Notes: generated by a model not told the origin, from the letters alone. A stretch of DNA of 11,089 bases from W589 sp964611805 (GCA_964611805.1 CAZTBG010000062.1:1-11089), one strand, 5' to 3'; counted from the first letter of the stretch, positions 1-6,486 are shown. Numbers and translations: made by a program.

Positions 1-432
1 CCGTCCACCCGGTTTTAGAACTCTTTTTATCTCAGACAAAGCCTTTTGGGGGTATGTCATGTTATGTAATGCGTTGTTACAAATAACCGTATCAAATACA
101 TCGTTCCCAAAATGAAGTGAATAGGCATCTTCTGCGAAAAATTCTACATTGTCAAAGCCCTTTGCTCTCATCTTTTTCTCTGCCTCATTAATCATCGGCG
201 CTGATATGTCAATGCCGTATACTTTATAAGCTCGCTCAGCTACCTTCAGAGCTACCAACCCTGTACCACAAGCGACTTCCAGAACAGTATCCCCTGCATT
301 AACATCACTGGATATTTTATCCAGCAATGATGATTGATAGATTCCCCAGTGCTTCTCTATGAATTGGTCGTATTCGGGACTGAGTTTATCCCAGTATTTC
401 TTTTCCTTCTCAATTCTTTTCACATCTTGCAT
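1..432 (-). CDS. Class I SAM-dependent methyltransferase (3' end cut by window edge)
   Basis: The reading frame stays open from the ATG at 432 to the window edge, giving the first 144 residues; the C-terminal part is missing. SAM-binding motif I is VLEVACGTGLV (residues 50-60). An acidic motif II residue follows in YGIDIS (D75), then EDAYSL (D102) and the post-motif stretch KRVLKPGG, all typical of UbiE/Methyltransf_11-type enzymes. The N-terminus (YWDKLSPEYDQF) is also usual for this group. The substrate cannot be read from the sequence. The start is supported by a GAGGAAG ribosome binding site just upstream. Only 25 bp separate it from the membrane methyltransferase gene upstream, so it is probably the third gene of one transcript. 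Family assignment is secure; small-molecule or lipid substrate is open. Confidence 0.85.
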   Translation of the reverse strand, partial: MQDVKRIEKEKKYWDKLSPEYDQFIEKHWGIYQSSLLDKISSDVNAGDTVLEVACGTGLVALKVAERAYKVYGIDISAPMINEAEKKMRAKGFDNVEFFAEDAYSLHFGNDVFDTVICNNALHNMTYPQKALSEIKRVLKPGGR

Positions 433-457
433 TTTTACTTCCTCATTTGCTACTGGT

Positions 458-1024
458 TTAAGATTTTGGTATACCTATCAATCGCGGCGTTCTCTTCATG
501 TATTCACGATATTCATCTCCGAACCTCTCCAGACACAGGCTTTCCTCGGGAGGTACCAGCAATATAATTTGCACAATCAGGTATATGACAGCCAGAAGCA
601 GGTATACCCACGAGGCTGCGGCCAGTCCTATGCCGATATATGCCAGTAGAATGCCAAGGTACATCGGATTCCGAGAAATCCGATATATACCGCTTGTATT
701 TGGTCTGTCCGGTGATGTCCTGGCGAAGGTCAGCGTGGACAGCGTGGCAAATAGCATCCCTATTAAAAACACAGGCAGCCCGGTGTAAAACCAGGCTGTA
801 CCCAATTCTAGTGGCACGAAAACACTATAAATCCATGAGGCTAATGAGACCGCCATAAAGAATACGAGCAGCAATCTTTGATGACTGCTATATTTTGGCC
901 ATGACCATAGGGCCGACTTCTTGCTGACAAAGGCAAATGAAATACCATAGGTTACTAGGAGAAAGGGAACGATAAAAATCCAGGCATTCCAAACGTCTAC
1001 TTCAAAAGCTGGTATAGCCGACAT
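458..1024 (-). CDS. Membrane methyltransferase, isoprenylcysteine carboxyl / phospholipid methyltransferase family
   Basis: This 188-residue integral membrane protein has about four to five hydrophobic segments (roughly residues 14-33, 51-70, 76-100 and a long helical hairpin at 121-157). The signature GIYRISRNPMYLG at 112-124 and the C-terminal PPEE (158-161) plus RFGDEYREYMKRTPR (167-181) are the conserved SAM-binding region of the ICMT/PEMT group. Bacterial members are a broad family of uncharacterised methyltransferases; without a prenylated protein partner, a lipid or other hydrophobic substrate is more likely than true isoprenylcysteine methylation. Its ATG is preceded by an ideal AAGGAGG site (1031-1037). 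It lies 33 bp after one class I methyltransferase and 25 bp before another, suggesting one operon. Family is clear, substrate unknown. Confidence 0.88.
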   Translation of the reverse strand: MSAIPAFEVDVWNAWIFIVPFLLVTYGISFAFVSKKSALWSWPKYSSHQRLLLVFFMAVSLASWIYSVFVPLELGTAWFYTGLPVFLIGMLFATLSTLTFARTSPDRPNTSGIYRISRNPMYLGILLAYIGIGLAAASWVYLLLAVIYLIVQIILLVPPEESLCLERFGDEYREYMKRTPRLIGIPKS

Positions 1025-1057
1025 TGCTTGCCTCCTTACCTGATGAGGAATGAGAGT

Positions 1058-1687
1058 TCATTGCTTCACCCCGCGTGTGAGCATCATCTTGGGCATCATG
1101 AGTCCTTTTGCGTAGGTAAAAGTGACATCCGAGAATCCGGCTTCTTCAAACATGGTTCGTACTTCATCTTCTGACCAGATATGATACCCATACTTGCCAA
1201 CTTCCTTCGAATGGTCTTTGCCGTCTTCAGCGTTCCACTCTAGGCTGATGATGACTCTGCCTCCAGAGCGCAGCACCCGGTACATTTCTTTTAACGACTC
1301 TAGCGGCTTGGGAAACCCGGCGAAACTACCCATTGATGCGGCAACACTGAACTTATTGTCTTCCCATGGTAATTGTGACGCATCACCACGGACAAATTCT
1401 GCGGTCCCCGCAGCGACACGGCCTTTGTTCTTCCCGGCTGCCAGCTTTACGGAAAGCTCCGACAGGTCTAAACCAGCAACGCTATGGACATGTGAAGCGT
1501 ATTTTTGTAAGAAGTAGCCATTCCCGCAGGCTATTTCAAGAAGGTCGTCATCTGGCTGTAATTCCAGAACTTTGGCCACATTTTCATATATAGACCTGTG
1601 CCCCCTGTTCATAAATATGAAGGTAAGTCTTCCGGCAAGTCCTCTGGGTAAATTGACCTGTGGGATTTTTTTACTCTCAACATTCAC
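1058..1687 (-). CDS. Class I SAM-dependent methyltransferase
   Basis: Soluble methyltransferase of about 209 residues. Motif I is LLEIACGNGYF (residues 49-59 from the chosen start), the motif II acidic residue lies in GLDLSE (D74), GDASQLPW carries D102, and the region MYRVLRSGGRVIIS is the usual motif after the fold's fourth strand. These features place it with Methyltransf_11/25 proteins; the substrate is unknown. I chose the GTG at 1687 because an AGGAG lies 8 nt before it. The frame also runs back to a GTG at 1735, which would add 16 residues (MSGSTG...) without a well-placed ribosome site. It is the first gene of the three-methyltransferase cluster, with a likely promoter about 120 bp upstream. 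Confidence 0.85.
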   Translation of the reverse strand: MNVESKKIPQVNLPRGLAGRLTFIFMNRGHRSIYENVAKVLELQPDDDLLEIACGNGYFLQKYASHVHSVAGLDLSELSVKLAAGKNKGRVAAGTAEFVRGDASQLPWEDNKFSVAASMGSFAGFPKPLESLKEMYRVLRSGGRVIISLEWNAEDGKDHSKEVGKYGYHIWSEDEVRTMFEEAGFSDVTFTYAKGLMMPKMMLTRGVKQ

Positions 1688-1695
1688 TTTTTCAT

Positions 1696-1700
1696 CTCCT
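1696..1700 (-). promoter_or_regulatory. Ribosome binding site that favours the GTG start at 1687
   Basis: AGGAG on the minus strand sits 8 nt before the in-frame GTG at 1685-1687. The alternative upstream GTG at 1735 has only a GAAAGG directly abutting it. This is why the shorter protein is annotated. Confidence 0.6.
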
Positions 1701-1809
1701 TTTCCAAGCTGTAATAACCCAGTGCTTCCAGACACCTTTCTCAGAAGCCAGTATGAGCGACATGATTTTTTATTTACTGTGAGGGAGAGTTTGCGAATAT
1801 TGTTGTATT

Positions 1810-1838
1810 AGCGTATCTCGGAAAATCTGATATGTCAA
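1810..1838 (-). promoter_or_regulatory. Possible promoter of the methyltransferase cluster
   Basis: On the minus strand a perfect TTGACA (1833-1838) is followed by a 17-bp spacer and TACGCT (1810-1815), which keeps the three strongest -10 positions (T, A and final T). Transcription would start near 1803 and leave an untranslated leader of roughly 70 to 115 nt before the first methyltransferase gene. The -10 is weak, so the call rests mainly on the -35 match, spacing and position in an AT-rich gap. Confidence 0.4.
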
Positions 1839-1890
1839 TAGTATATATTAAGTGAGTTAAATATTAATATTGAAATAATAGTGCTAAATC

Positions 1891-1946
1891 GGACTCTTCT
1901 GATAATCTGAGTAATAGTTCAGTAACATTAAGAGGGACAAGAGTCC
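1891..1946. repeat. 8-bp perfect inverted repeat with 40-bp spacer
   Basis: GGACTCTT at 1891-1898 is the exact reverse complement of AAGAGTCC at 1939-1946. The arms do not extend further. It lies 50-110 bp upstream of the proposed -35 of the methyltransferase cluster, where a looping or two-site operator could sit, but an 8-bp match at this distance could also occur by chance. Confidence 0.35.
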
Positions 1947-2099
1947 TATTTATAAACGGAGGTAGATAGGATTAGTTAGTCATATAATGGGGGGCAAGTT
2001 TTGCGTGTAATAGTGTAATATGGAAAATATCCATAAATAAACAAAAATAAAGAGGAAAGATAGTTTGGTAGAGCATAGCGGAGCATGGGGGCTCCCGGT

Positions 2100-2510
2100 C
2101 TATTGTGAGGCCTGTCGTTGCTCCAGTTCTATTCGAAATTCACAGCCTGAGCAAGTGTCCTCATTACCATTTACCTGGCAATAAGTCCCTTCCTCTTTCC
2201 AGCACGGTTTCGCACATACGGCAAGCTCCGAACGGTGCATACAGGCCGGACAGCCGTCCCGCTGCCAGCAAGGGTAAAGTCGCAGATAATGACGGACGGC
2301 CGGCAGGTTCAGTTCTTCCGCTATCAACCTCTGAATGAACCGCAACCGCTGCAGGTCGGTCTCGGAATAAAATCGCCTGCCGCTTCTCCTTTGTGGCTTG
2401 ATTACCCCGTACCTCTCCCACACACGGATGGTCTCAGGGTGGACATTCAGCAGTTCTGAGACCACACCAATTGGAAATACCGGTAACTCGTTCATTATTT
2501 CTGACTGCAT
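2100..2510 (-). CDS. MerR-family regulator with C-terminal eight-cysteine domain
   Basis: Transcription factor of 136 residues. Residues 12-60 form the MerR winged helix-turn-helix (PIGVVSELLNVHPETIRVWERYG, then RRFYSETDLQRL). In place of the usual long dimerisation helix and effector domain there is a compact tail with eight cysteines at 81, 87, 90, 99, 103, 111, 120 and 123. The patterns CWxxxxCPAC, CxxxCW and CSGC resemble CW/CP metal-binding motifs seen in regulators and sensors of anaerobes. A metal or Fe-S sensing role is inferred. Neither ATG 2510 nor the in-frame ATG at 2495 (residue 6) has a ribosome binding site; the promoter position favours 2495 with a very short leader. Likely targets are its own gene, the flanking 122-residue gene or the methyltransferase cluster. 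Confidence 0.87.
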   Translation of the reverse strand: MQSEIMNELPVFPIGVVSELLNVHPETIRVWERYGVIKPQRRSGRRFYSETDLQRLRFIQRLIAEELNLPAVRHYLRLYPCWQRDGCPACMHRSELAVCAKPCWKEEGTYCQVNGNEDTCSGCEFRIELEQRQASQ

Positions 2511-2538
2511 TCTAAATAGATGACTATTCCATTGTCAA
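2509..2538 (-). promoter_or_regulatory. Likely promoter of the MerR-type gene
   Basis: Perfect TTGACA (2533-2538), 18-bp spacer and TAGAAT (2509-2514, five of six consensus bases) on the minus strand. The -10 overlaps the first possible ATG (2510), so the transcript would begin near 2502, after that codon. Translation would then use the ATG at 2495 with a leader of only a few bases. Confidence 0.5.
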
Positions 2539-2666
2539 AATGATGGCAGTGAGCGAAAGTTGCCTGTCTGGTTTATATTATCATAGTTATCACTTCGTGC
2601 AGATTAGGAAGCAGGCGACCAGCCAACTCTTGGGTAGGCCTCAGAGGCAAGTCATTGACTGCTTAG

Positions 2667-3035
2667 TTACTCTCCCTCCATCTCCCCCTGCAACATCTCT
2701 TTCATTATGTCTATGCTGCAAATATCGCACGACTCACCTTCTGGTTTTTCCCTTGCCAGGGAAGGGGCATTAAGAATAACGTCGACTACACGCGATGTCC
2801 CGGAGTTGTCTGACTGCCAGATTATGTGAATCCTCTTGCCTTCGGGGTCCAGATAGCTGTTTACGCCCGCAGGTCTTTCATCACCTTCAAGCCACAGAGG
2901 CATGGCGAAAGGGGTATCTCTCGTACAGCCAGTTCCGCTCACAGCTGAATAAAGGTCACTAATGGTCCTCCCGGTATCACCATCGAAGGTGAATCCTTTC
3001 AGAAGCATCAATTTACTGTCTACGCTTTCAGACAT
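2667..3035 (-). CDS. Hypothetical protein, 122 residues
   Basis: I do not recognise this protein. It is soluble, with no signal peptide or membrane segment, and mildly acidic. Visible points are cysteines at 37, 103 and 106, the latter two in SCDICS near the C-terminus, and a central beta-like stretch (KRIHIIWQSDNSG, RVVDVILNAP). Coding status is supported by an AGGAGG (3041-3046) 5 nt before the ATG and by a promoter-like -10 at the expected distance. It sits 156 bp upstream of the MerR-type gene on the same strand and diverges from the Fe-S/CooC-like pair. Its function cannot be stated; a redox or metal link through the neighbours and the CxxC is only a guess. Confidence 0.7.
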   Translation of the reverse strand: MSESVDSKLMLLKGFTFDGDTGRTISDLYSAVSGTGCTRDTPFAMPLWLEGDERPAGVNSYLDPEGKRIHIIWQSDNSGTSRVVDVILNAPSLAREKPEGESCDICSIDIMKEMLQGEMEGE

Positions 3036-3362
3036 GCTTCCCTCCTGTTTAACCAGATTCTACCATGGCCACCCCTGCAGGTGTCCTGCGAGGTAATTTT
3101 TTCGTGGCTTTCAACGTGTTTTACGGCAAAATAGCCGGTGGTACATCGTTATACACAGTCTAGGTTATAATTAAGAGGAAGTAAAGCACGGGGGATTATT
3201 TTTTCCTTCTGCCCGAAACGGTATCTCGAGCACCCTGAATGCTCCCCATTAAACTTGCAATAACTACCAATATCTGATAAAGATGAAGTAAGGGATGTAC
3301 ACAGAATGGTTGTACGGCTGAAATATTCAGGTCTAACAATATAGGAAGGAGTAACCAGGTTA
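3036..3362. other. Divergent intergenic gap (327 bp)
   Basis: No gene is seen between the divergently transcribed 122-residue gene and the Fe-S protein gene. The left end carries the proposed minus-strand promoter. For the plus strand there is a TATAAT at 3166-3171 without a recognisable -35, and a TTGCAA-17-TAAAGA pair at 3255-3283; both are weak. A 5-bp hairpin GAGCA/TGCTC occurs near 3224-3240. The Fe-S gene's ribosome site GGAAGGAG is at 3344-3351. Confidence 0.55.
3057..3087 (-). promoter_or_regulatory. Possible MerR-type promoter with 19-bp spacer
   Basis: On the minus strand TAGAAT (3057-3062) lies 22 bp before the ATG of the 122-residue gene, and AGGACA (3082-3087) lies 19 bp further up. 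MerR regulators characteristically act on promoters with over-long 19-20 bp spacers, and a MerR-type gene is next door. The spacer contains a CCTGCAGG palindrome (3074-3081), but it is off-centre, which weakens the case. Confidence 0.3.
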
Positions 3363-4403
3363 ATGAGTGAAGTTGACCCTATTTACCAGGAATTGGCCGC
3401 CAAGATTGGAGGGAGCAGGTCGGAGCATATGGCAAAAATACTTGCCAGGATGGCAAATCTGGAGCAGGCCAGGTTAGTGGCTGCCCTGCCCGACCCCGAC
3501 AGAGAAGCCGCTGCCGGCAGGTCGCTCGAGGTATCTGACGAATTCGCCAGAAAACTGGGCCTGGACAAAGAAACGGTTGACAGGCACATACGGGAGTTGT
3601 ATGAGAAAGGGCTTCTCTTCCCCACCAGGGCAGGACCTCAGATGGCCCGCACCTTCATGCAATTGCACGATGCCGCTCTGGGTAATCCAAAGTATGACGA
3701 AGAGCTTGGTGACGAATTCTTTGACCTTTGGGGCGGCCCCGATGGTAAAATAACCAGAAAGCCAACGCCGGATAGACTCCGCCCCGAGTACTCGGCGTTC
3801 CGGATAGTTCCCAGGTGGAAATCAATCAAAGACCTGCCCGGTGTCTTACCCCATGAAGATATCAGAGAGATATTGAAATCGCAGGAGACAATTGCCCTGC
3901 AACCGTGTGGCTGCAAGAGGTCTTTCCGGAAAAGAGATTGCGGTGTTCCGGTCGAGTCGTGCATAAACGTTGGGCGGACAGCTGAGTATAACATTGACCG
4001 GGGAGCTAGCCGGAGGATTACTTACGAAGAAGCCATGGAAATCAACGATAAGTTCGACCAGTACCCGGTGGTAAACATGGTGGTAAACCAGAAGGAAGTT
4101 AACCAGTTAATCTGTAATTGCCACTGGTGCTGCTGCGGCGCCCTGGCAGGAGCAGCCAAGAGTCGTTTTGAAGCTGTAGTCGACCCGGAAAAATGCCAGG
4201 CGTGCGGGATCTGCGTTGACCGGTGCCAGTATAGCGCCATTAGCATGAAGTACTACCCTGAAGTTAACGCCGAACGGGCTTATGTTGACCCCGAGATATG
4301 CCGCGGTTGTGGCTGTTGCGTAATTGTCTGTCCTAACGATGCCCGAACGATGAAGATTGTACGTCCCCCCGAGCATATCCCGGACGCCGGGGCCATATAT
4401 TAG
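3363..4403 (+). CDS. Winged-helix / Cys-rich / 2x[4Fe-4S] ferredoxin protein
   Basis: Protein of 346 residues with three parts. Residues about 25-90 look like a winged helix-turn-helix (SDEFARKLGLDKETVDRHIRELYEKG). Residues 182-258 form a Cys-dense region with CGC (182/184), C193, C200 and CNCHWCCC (251-258). Residues 278-323 are a bacterial-type two-cluster ferredoxin with C278-C281-C284-C288 and C313-C316-C319-C323, each CxxCxxCxxxC. No membrane segment or signal is present, so it is cytoplasmic. The ferredoxin part should carry electrons; the middle cysteines may bind another metal or cluster. It lies 96 bp before the CooC-like ATPase gene, and I infer that it donates electrons to or works with that ATPase in metallocentre activation. 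A redox-sensing regulator is the alternative. Confidence 0.85.
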   Translation: MSEVDPIYQELAAKIGGSRSEHMAKILARMANLEQARLVAALPDPDREAAAGRSLEVSDEFARKLGLDKETVDRHIRELYEKGLLFPTRAGPQMARTFMQLHDAALGNPKYDEELGDEFFDLWGGPDGKITRKPTPDRLRPEYSAFRIVPRWKSIKDLPGVLPHEDIREILKSQETIALQPCGCKRSFRKRDCGVPVESCINVGRTAEYNIDRGASRRITYEEAMEINDKFDQYPVVNMVVNQKEVNQLICNCHWCCCGALAGAAKSRFEAVVDPEKCQACGICVDRCQYSAISMKYYPEVNAERAYVDPEICRGCGCCVIVCPNDARTMKIVRPPEHIPDAGAIY

Positions 4404-4430
4404 ACAAGAACACAATAGCACCACTTGTTG

Positions 4431-4450
4431 GATAATCACCGCTGGTTATC
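4431..4450 (+). other. Hairpin between the Fe-S and ATPase genes
   Basis: The arms GATAATCA and TGGTTATC pair over 8 bp (one G-U) around the loop CCGC. It lies 27 bp after the Fe-S gene's stop and 49 bp before the ATPase start. There is no run of T directly after it, so it is more likely an mRNA-stability or processing element, or a protein binding site, than a terminator. Confidence 0.4.
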
Positions 4451-4483
4451 TGCATTTCTTCAGGTCGCAAGTCACAGGTGTAT

Positions 4484-4489
4484 AAGGAG
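4484..4489 (+). promoter_or_regulatory. Ribosome binding site fixing the ATPase start at 4500
   Basis: AAGGAG sits 10 nt before the ATG at 4500. The frame is open further upstream to a TTG at 4425, but that start has no ribosome site and would run through the intergenic hairpin, adding a basic, non-family stretch. Confidence 0.65.
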
Positions 4490-4499
4490 AAGAAAAGGA

Positions 4500-5420
4500 A
4501 TGGGCCTGTTTCATTGTCCGATGGGGGCTCCTTTTTATGATGATGAAGACTGCATCGACTGTGGTATGTGTAGTGCTACCACCAAAGAAGAGATGATTGA
4601 AGCATCAAAGAAAATCAGGGCCTATTTGAAGGCAAATGCTGCAGATACGCCTGCCATCCAGAAGATGGTTATCGCCGGTAAAGGTGGGGTGGGGAAGAGC
4701 ACTATTGTTACCTTAATGGCCAATGCTCTGATGGACGAGGGCTATAACATGCTGGTCATGGATACCGACGAGTCTAATCCCGGACTGTACCGCATGTTCG
4801 GTTTTAACAAAGAGCCAAAGCCACTGATGACACTCCTCAGCCGGTTTTCTGAAGGTGAATCCGAACCAAATACAGAGTGGATAACGCGGGAGGAAATCAA
4901 CATCGACGATATTCCTTCGGAGTATGCCCTCGCCCGCGATGGCCTCAGGTTTATTGCGGTCGGTAAGATTGAGGACCCTTTCCAGGGCTGCGCCTGCTCA
5001 ATGGCAGACGTCACCAGGGACTTAATAGGCAAACTCGTTTTGAAAGACAAAGAGGTCGTGCTGGTGGACATGGAGGCGGGCATTGAAAGCTTCGGCAGGG
5101 GTGTGGAGAGAAGCGCCGACACTGTACTGATAATAGTTGAACCATCCTTTGAGTCCATGGCCCTGGCAGCGAAAATAGGCTACATGGCGGAGGGGATGGG
5201 TATCCGGAGGATTGGGGCTATCCTCAATAAGGTGCCTTCGGCAAAGGTCAAAAACAGGATGATTACAGAGTTGAGCCAGAAAGAGGTTAAGACTCTGGGG
5301 ACAGTTTACTATGACCCGAAAGTGAGCGAGGCTGGTTTCGAGGGCACGGCACCGGGCTATTCAAAGGCGACGGAGGATATCAAAGAGATTATTGACCTGC
5401 TACTGGATGAAGCGAAGTAG
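4500..5420 (+). CDS. CooC-like P-loop ATPase with N-terminal Fe-S-type cysteine motif
   Basis: MinD/CooC-type ATPase of 306 residues. The deviant Walker A motif GKGGVGKST is at 60-68 with signature lysine K61, the A' motif DTDESNPGL is at 88-96, and VDMEAGIESFGRG (189-201) matches switch II of CooC proteins. GCAC at 163-166 gives the CxC pair (C164, C166) that in CooC binds nickel or zinc at the dimer interface. CooC uses ATP to help load nickel into the C-cluster of CO dehydrogenase. This protein additionally starts with C6 and C18xxC21xxC24, which could hold a 4Fe-4S cluster; that is not part of classical CooC. It follows the Fe-S protein gene at 96 bp. No CO dehydrogenase is visible, so the client enzyme is unknown; corrinoid or other metalloenzyme activation is possible. 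Confidence 0.87.
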   Translation: MGLFHCPMGAPFYDDEDCIDCGMCSATTKEEMIEASKKIRAYLKANAADTPAIQKMVIAGKGGVGKSTIVTLMANALMDEGYNMLVMDTDESNPGLYRMFGFNKEPKPLMTLLSRFSEGESEPNTEWITREEINIDDIPSEYALARDGLRFIAVGKIEDPFQGCACSMADVTRDLIGKLVLKDKEVVLVDMEAGIESFGRGVERSADTVLIIVEPSFESMALAAKIGYMAEGMGIRRIGAILNKVPSAKVKNRMITELSQKEVKTLGTVYYDPKVSEAGFEGTAPGYSKATEDIKEIIDLLLDEAK

Positions 5421-5519
5421 TGTATTTTAAAGTCGCAAACGCAACAAAAAGGTTCAATTTATGGTACCTCAGCTCCAGCGAATGGGGCCTAACTAAACCA
5501 TATTACAAGCTAAAGGACA

Positions 5520-6443
5520 ATGTCCGAGCATATGGAAGCAGATACGAACAAGAAGTCTGTTGAATATCAACCCTCGGAAACAGCCATGGCAACCGTCTTT
5601 TTGCGTGCTCTCGCCTCGCATGATGAGAGAGGAGAAGTCAAAGAACCAGATTACCTTGCAGAGGTGTTTCTCATCGAAGACCGTAAGCGCCTGCTGAAAG
5701 ACCCCATAGTAAGGGAATGGGTGATAAAAAACAAAACCACTCCTGGCATGTATGAGTTCTTGATTGCTCGCACGGCCTTTTTTGACTTTATTGTACAACA
5801 AGCTTTGAGGGTAAATGTCCCTCAGGTCGTATTTTTGGGAGCAGGATATGATACCCGGCCTTATCGTTTCAAAGACCTTATCCAAGACACCAAGATTTAC
5901 GAGCTGGACGCTCAACCTACACAGCAGCGCAAAAGGGAAACACTGCGTCAAGCAAGTGTTCCTATACCAGAACAGCTCGTTTTTGTTCCTATTAACTTCC
6001 AAACAGACGACCTGAAAGAGACGTTGCTTGAGGCAGGCTTCAGTCAAGAGCAGAAGGCGCTTTTCGTCTGGGAAGGAGTCACATACTATCTATCAGCCGA
6101 GGTTGTTGGCAGCACCTTAAGTTTCATAAGGTCGAATTCACCAACTGGTAGCTCCGTATGCTTTGACTACGCTGTGCTGTCTCCCGAAAGATTAAATAAC
6201 ACAAACGCTAAGAAATTAAGGGAGCGGATGAAATCCCGTTATGCCGCTGAGCCAACTAGATTCGGAATACCACAGGGGAAACTGGAATCATTCCTCTCAG
6301 AGAGAGGATATAACATCATCGAGCACCTCACACCAGATGAAATGCAGAGCAGGTATCTCACTCTCCACGACGGTTCATCAGTCGGAGTATTACCGCCACA
6401 CTTGTGTCTTGTGCACGCATCAGTCTCAGCCCAAGTCAAATGA
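5520..6443 (+). CDS. SAM-dependent methyltransferase, leucine carboxyl methyltransferase / TIGR00027 family
   Basis: Protein of 307 residues, the usual length for this family. The signature ARTAFFD lies at 83-89, motif I VFLGAGYDTRPYR at 104-116, YELDAQ at 127-132 with the motif II acidic residue, and FVWEGVTYYL at 182-191. Together these define the Ppm2/LCMT-like O-methyltransferases common in bacteria as uncharacterised SAM enzymes. It probably methylates a carboxyl or hydroxyl group; the substrate is unknown. The ATG at 5520 follows AAAGGA at an unusually short distance of 2 nt; a second in-frame ATG at 5532 (residue 5) is an alternative. It lies 99 bp after the ATPase gene with no obvious terminator between, so co-transcription is possible though functional linkage is unproven. 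Confidence 0.87.
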   Translation: MSEHMEADTNKKSVEYQPSETAMATVFLRALASHDERGEVKEPDYLAEVFLIEDRKRLLKDPIVREWVIKNKTTPGMYEFLIARTAFFDFIVQQALRVNVPQVVFLGAGYDTRPYRFKDLIQDTKIYELDAQPTQQRKRETLRQASVPIPEQLVFVPINFQTDDLKETLLEAGFSQEQKALFVWEGVTYYLSAEVVGSTLSFIRSNSPTGSSVCFDYAVLSPERLNNTNAKKLRERMKSRYAAEPTRFGIPQGKLESFLSERGYNIIEHLTPDEMQSRYLTLHDGSSVGVLPPHLCLVHASVSAQVK

Positions 6444-6486
6444 ATTGCAGGCTTGCTGTCAGAAGCAATAGCTTTCGGATAGAAAT

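Larger units (their letters stand above)
1736..2099. other. AT-rich intergenic gap (364 bp)
   Basis: No convincing gene is visible here; frames are short and lack start/ribosome-site combinations. It carries the likely methyltransferase promoter (1810-1838), an inverted repeat GGACTCTT/AAGAGTCC at 1891-1898 and 1939-1946, and next to the regulator's stop a GC-rich hairpin. That hairpin has arms GGAGC/GCTCC at 2080-2084 and 2091-2095, followed on the minus strand by a T-rich run only after about 25 nt. It might weakly terminate the regulator transcript, but it is not a classical terminator. Confidence 0.6.

Noticed and set aside
4425..4499. Upstream TTG extension of the CooC-like ATPase
   Set aside because: No ribosome site, runs through the intergenic hairpin and adds a basic stretch unlike the family; ATG 4500 has AAGGAG at 10 nt.
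5493..6047. 184-residue open frame on the minus strand
   Set aside because: It lies antisense inside the TIGR00027-family methyltransferase gene, whose motifs are clear; no ribosome site and no recognisable protein features.
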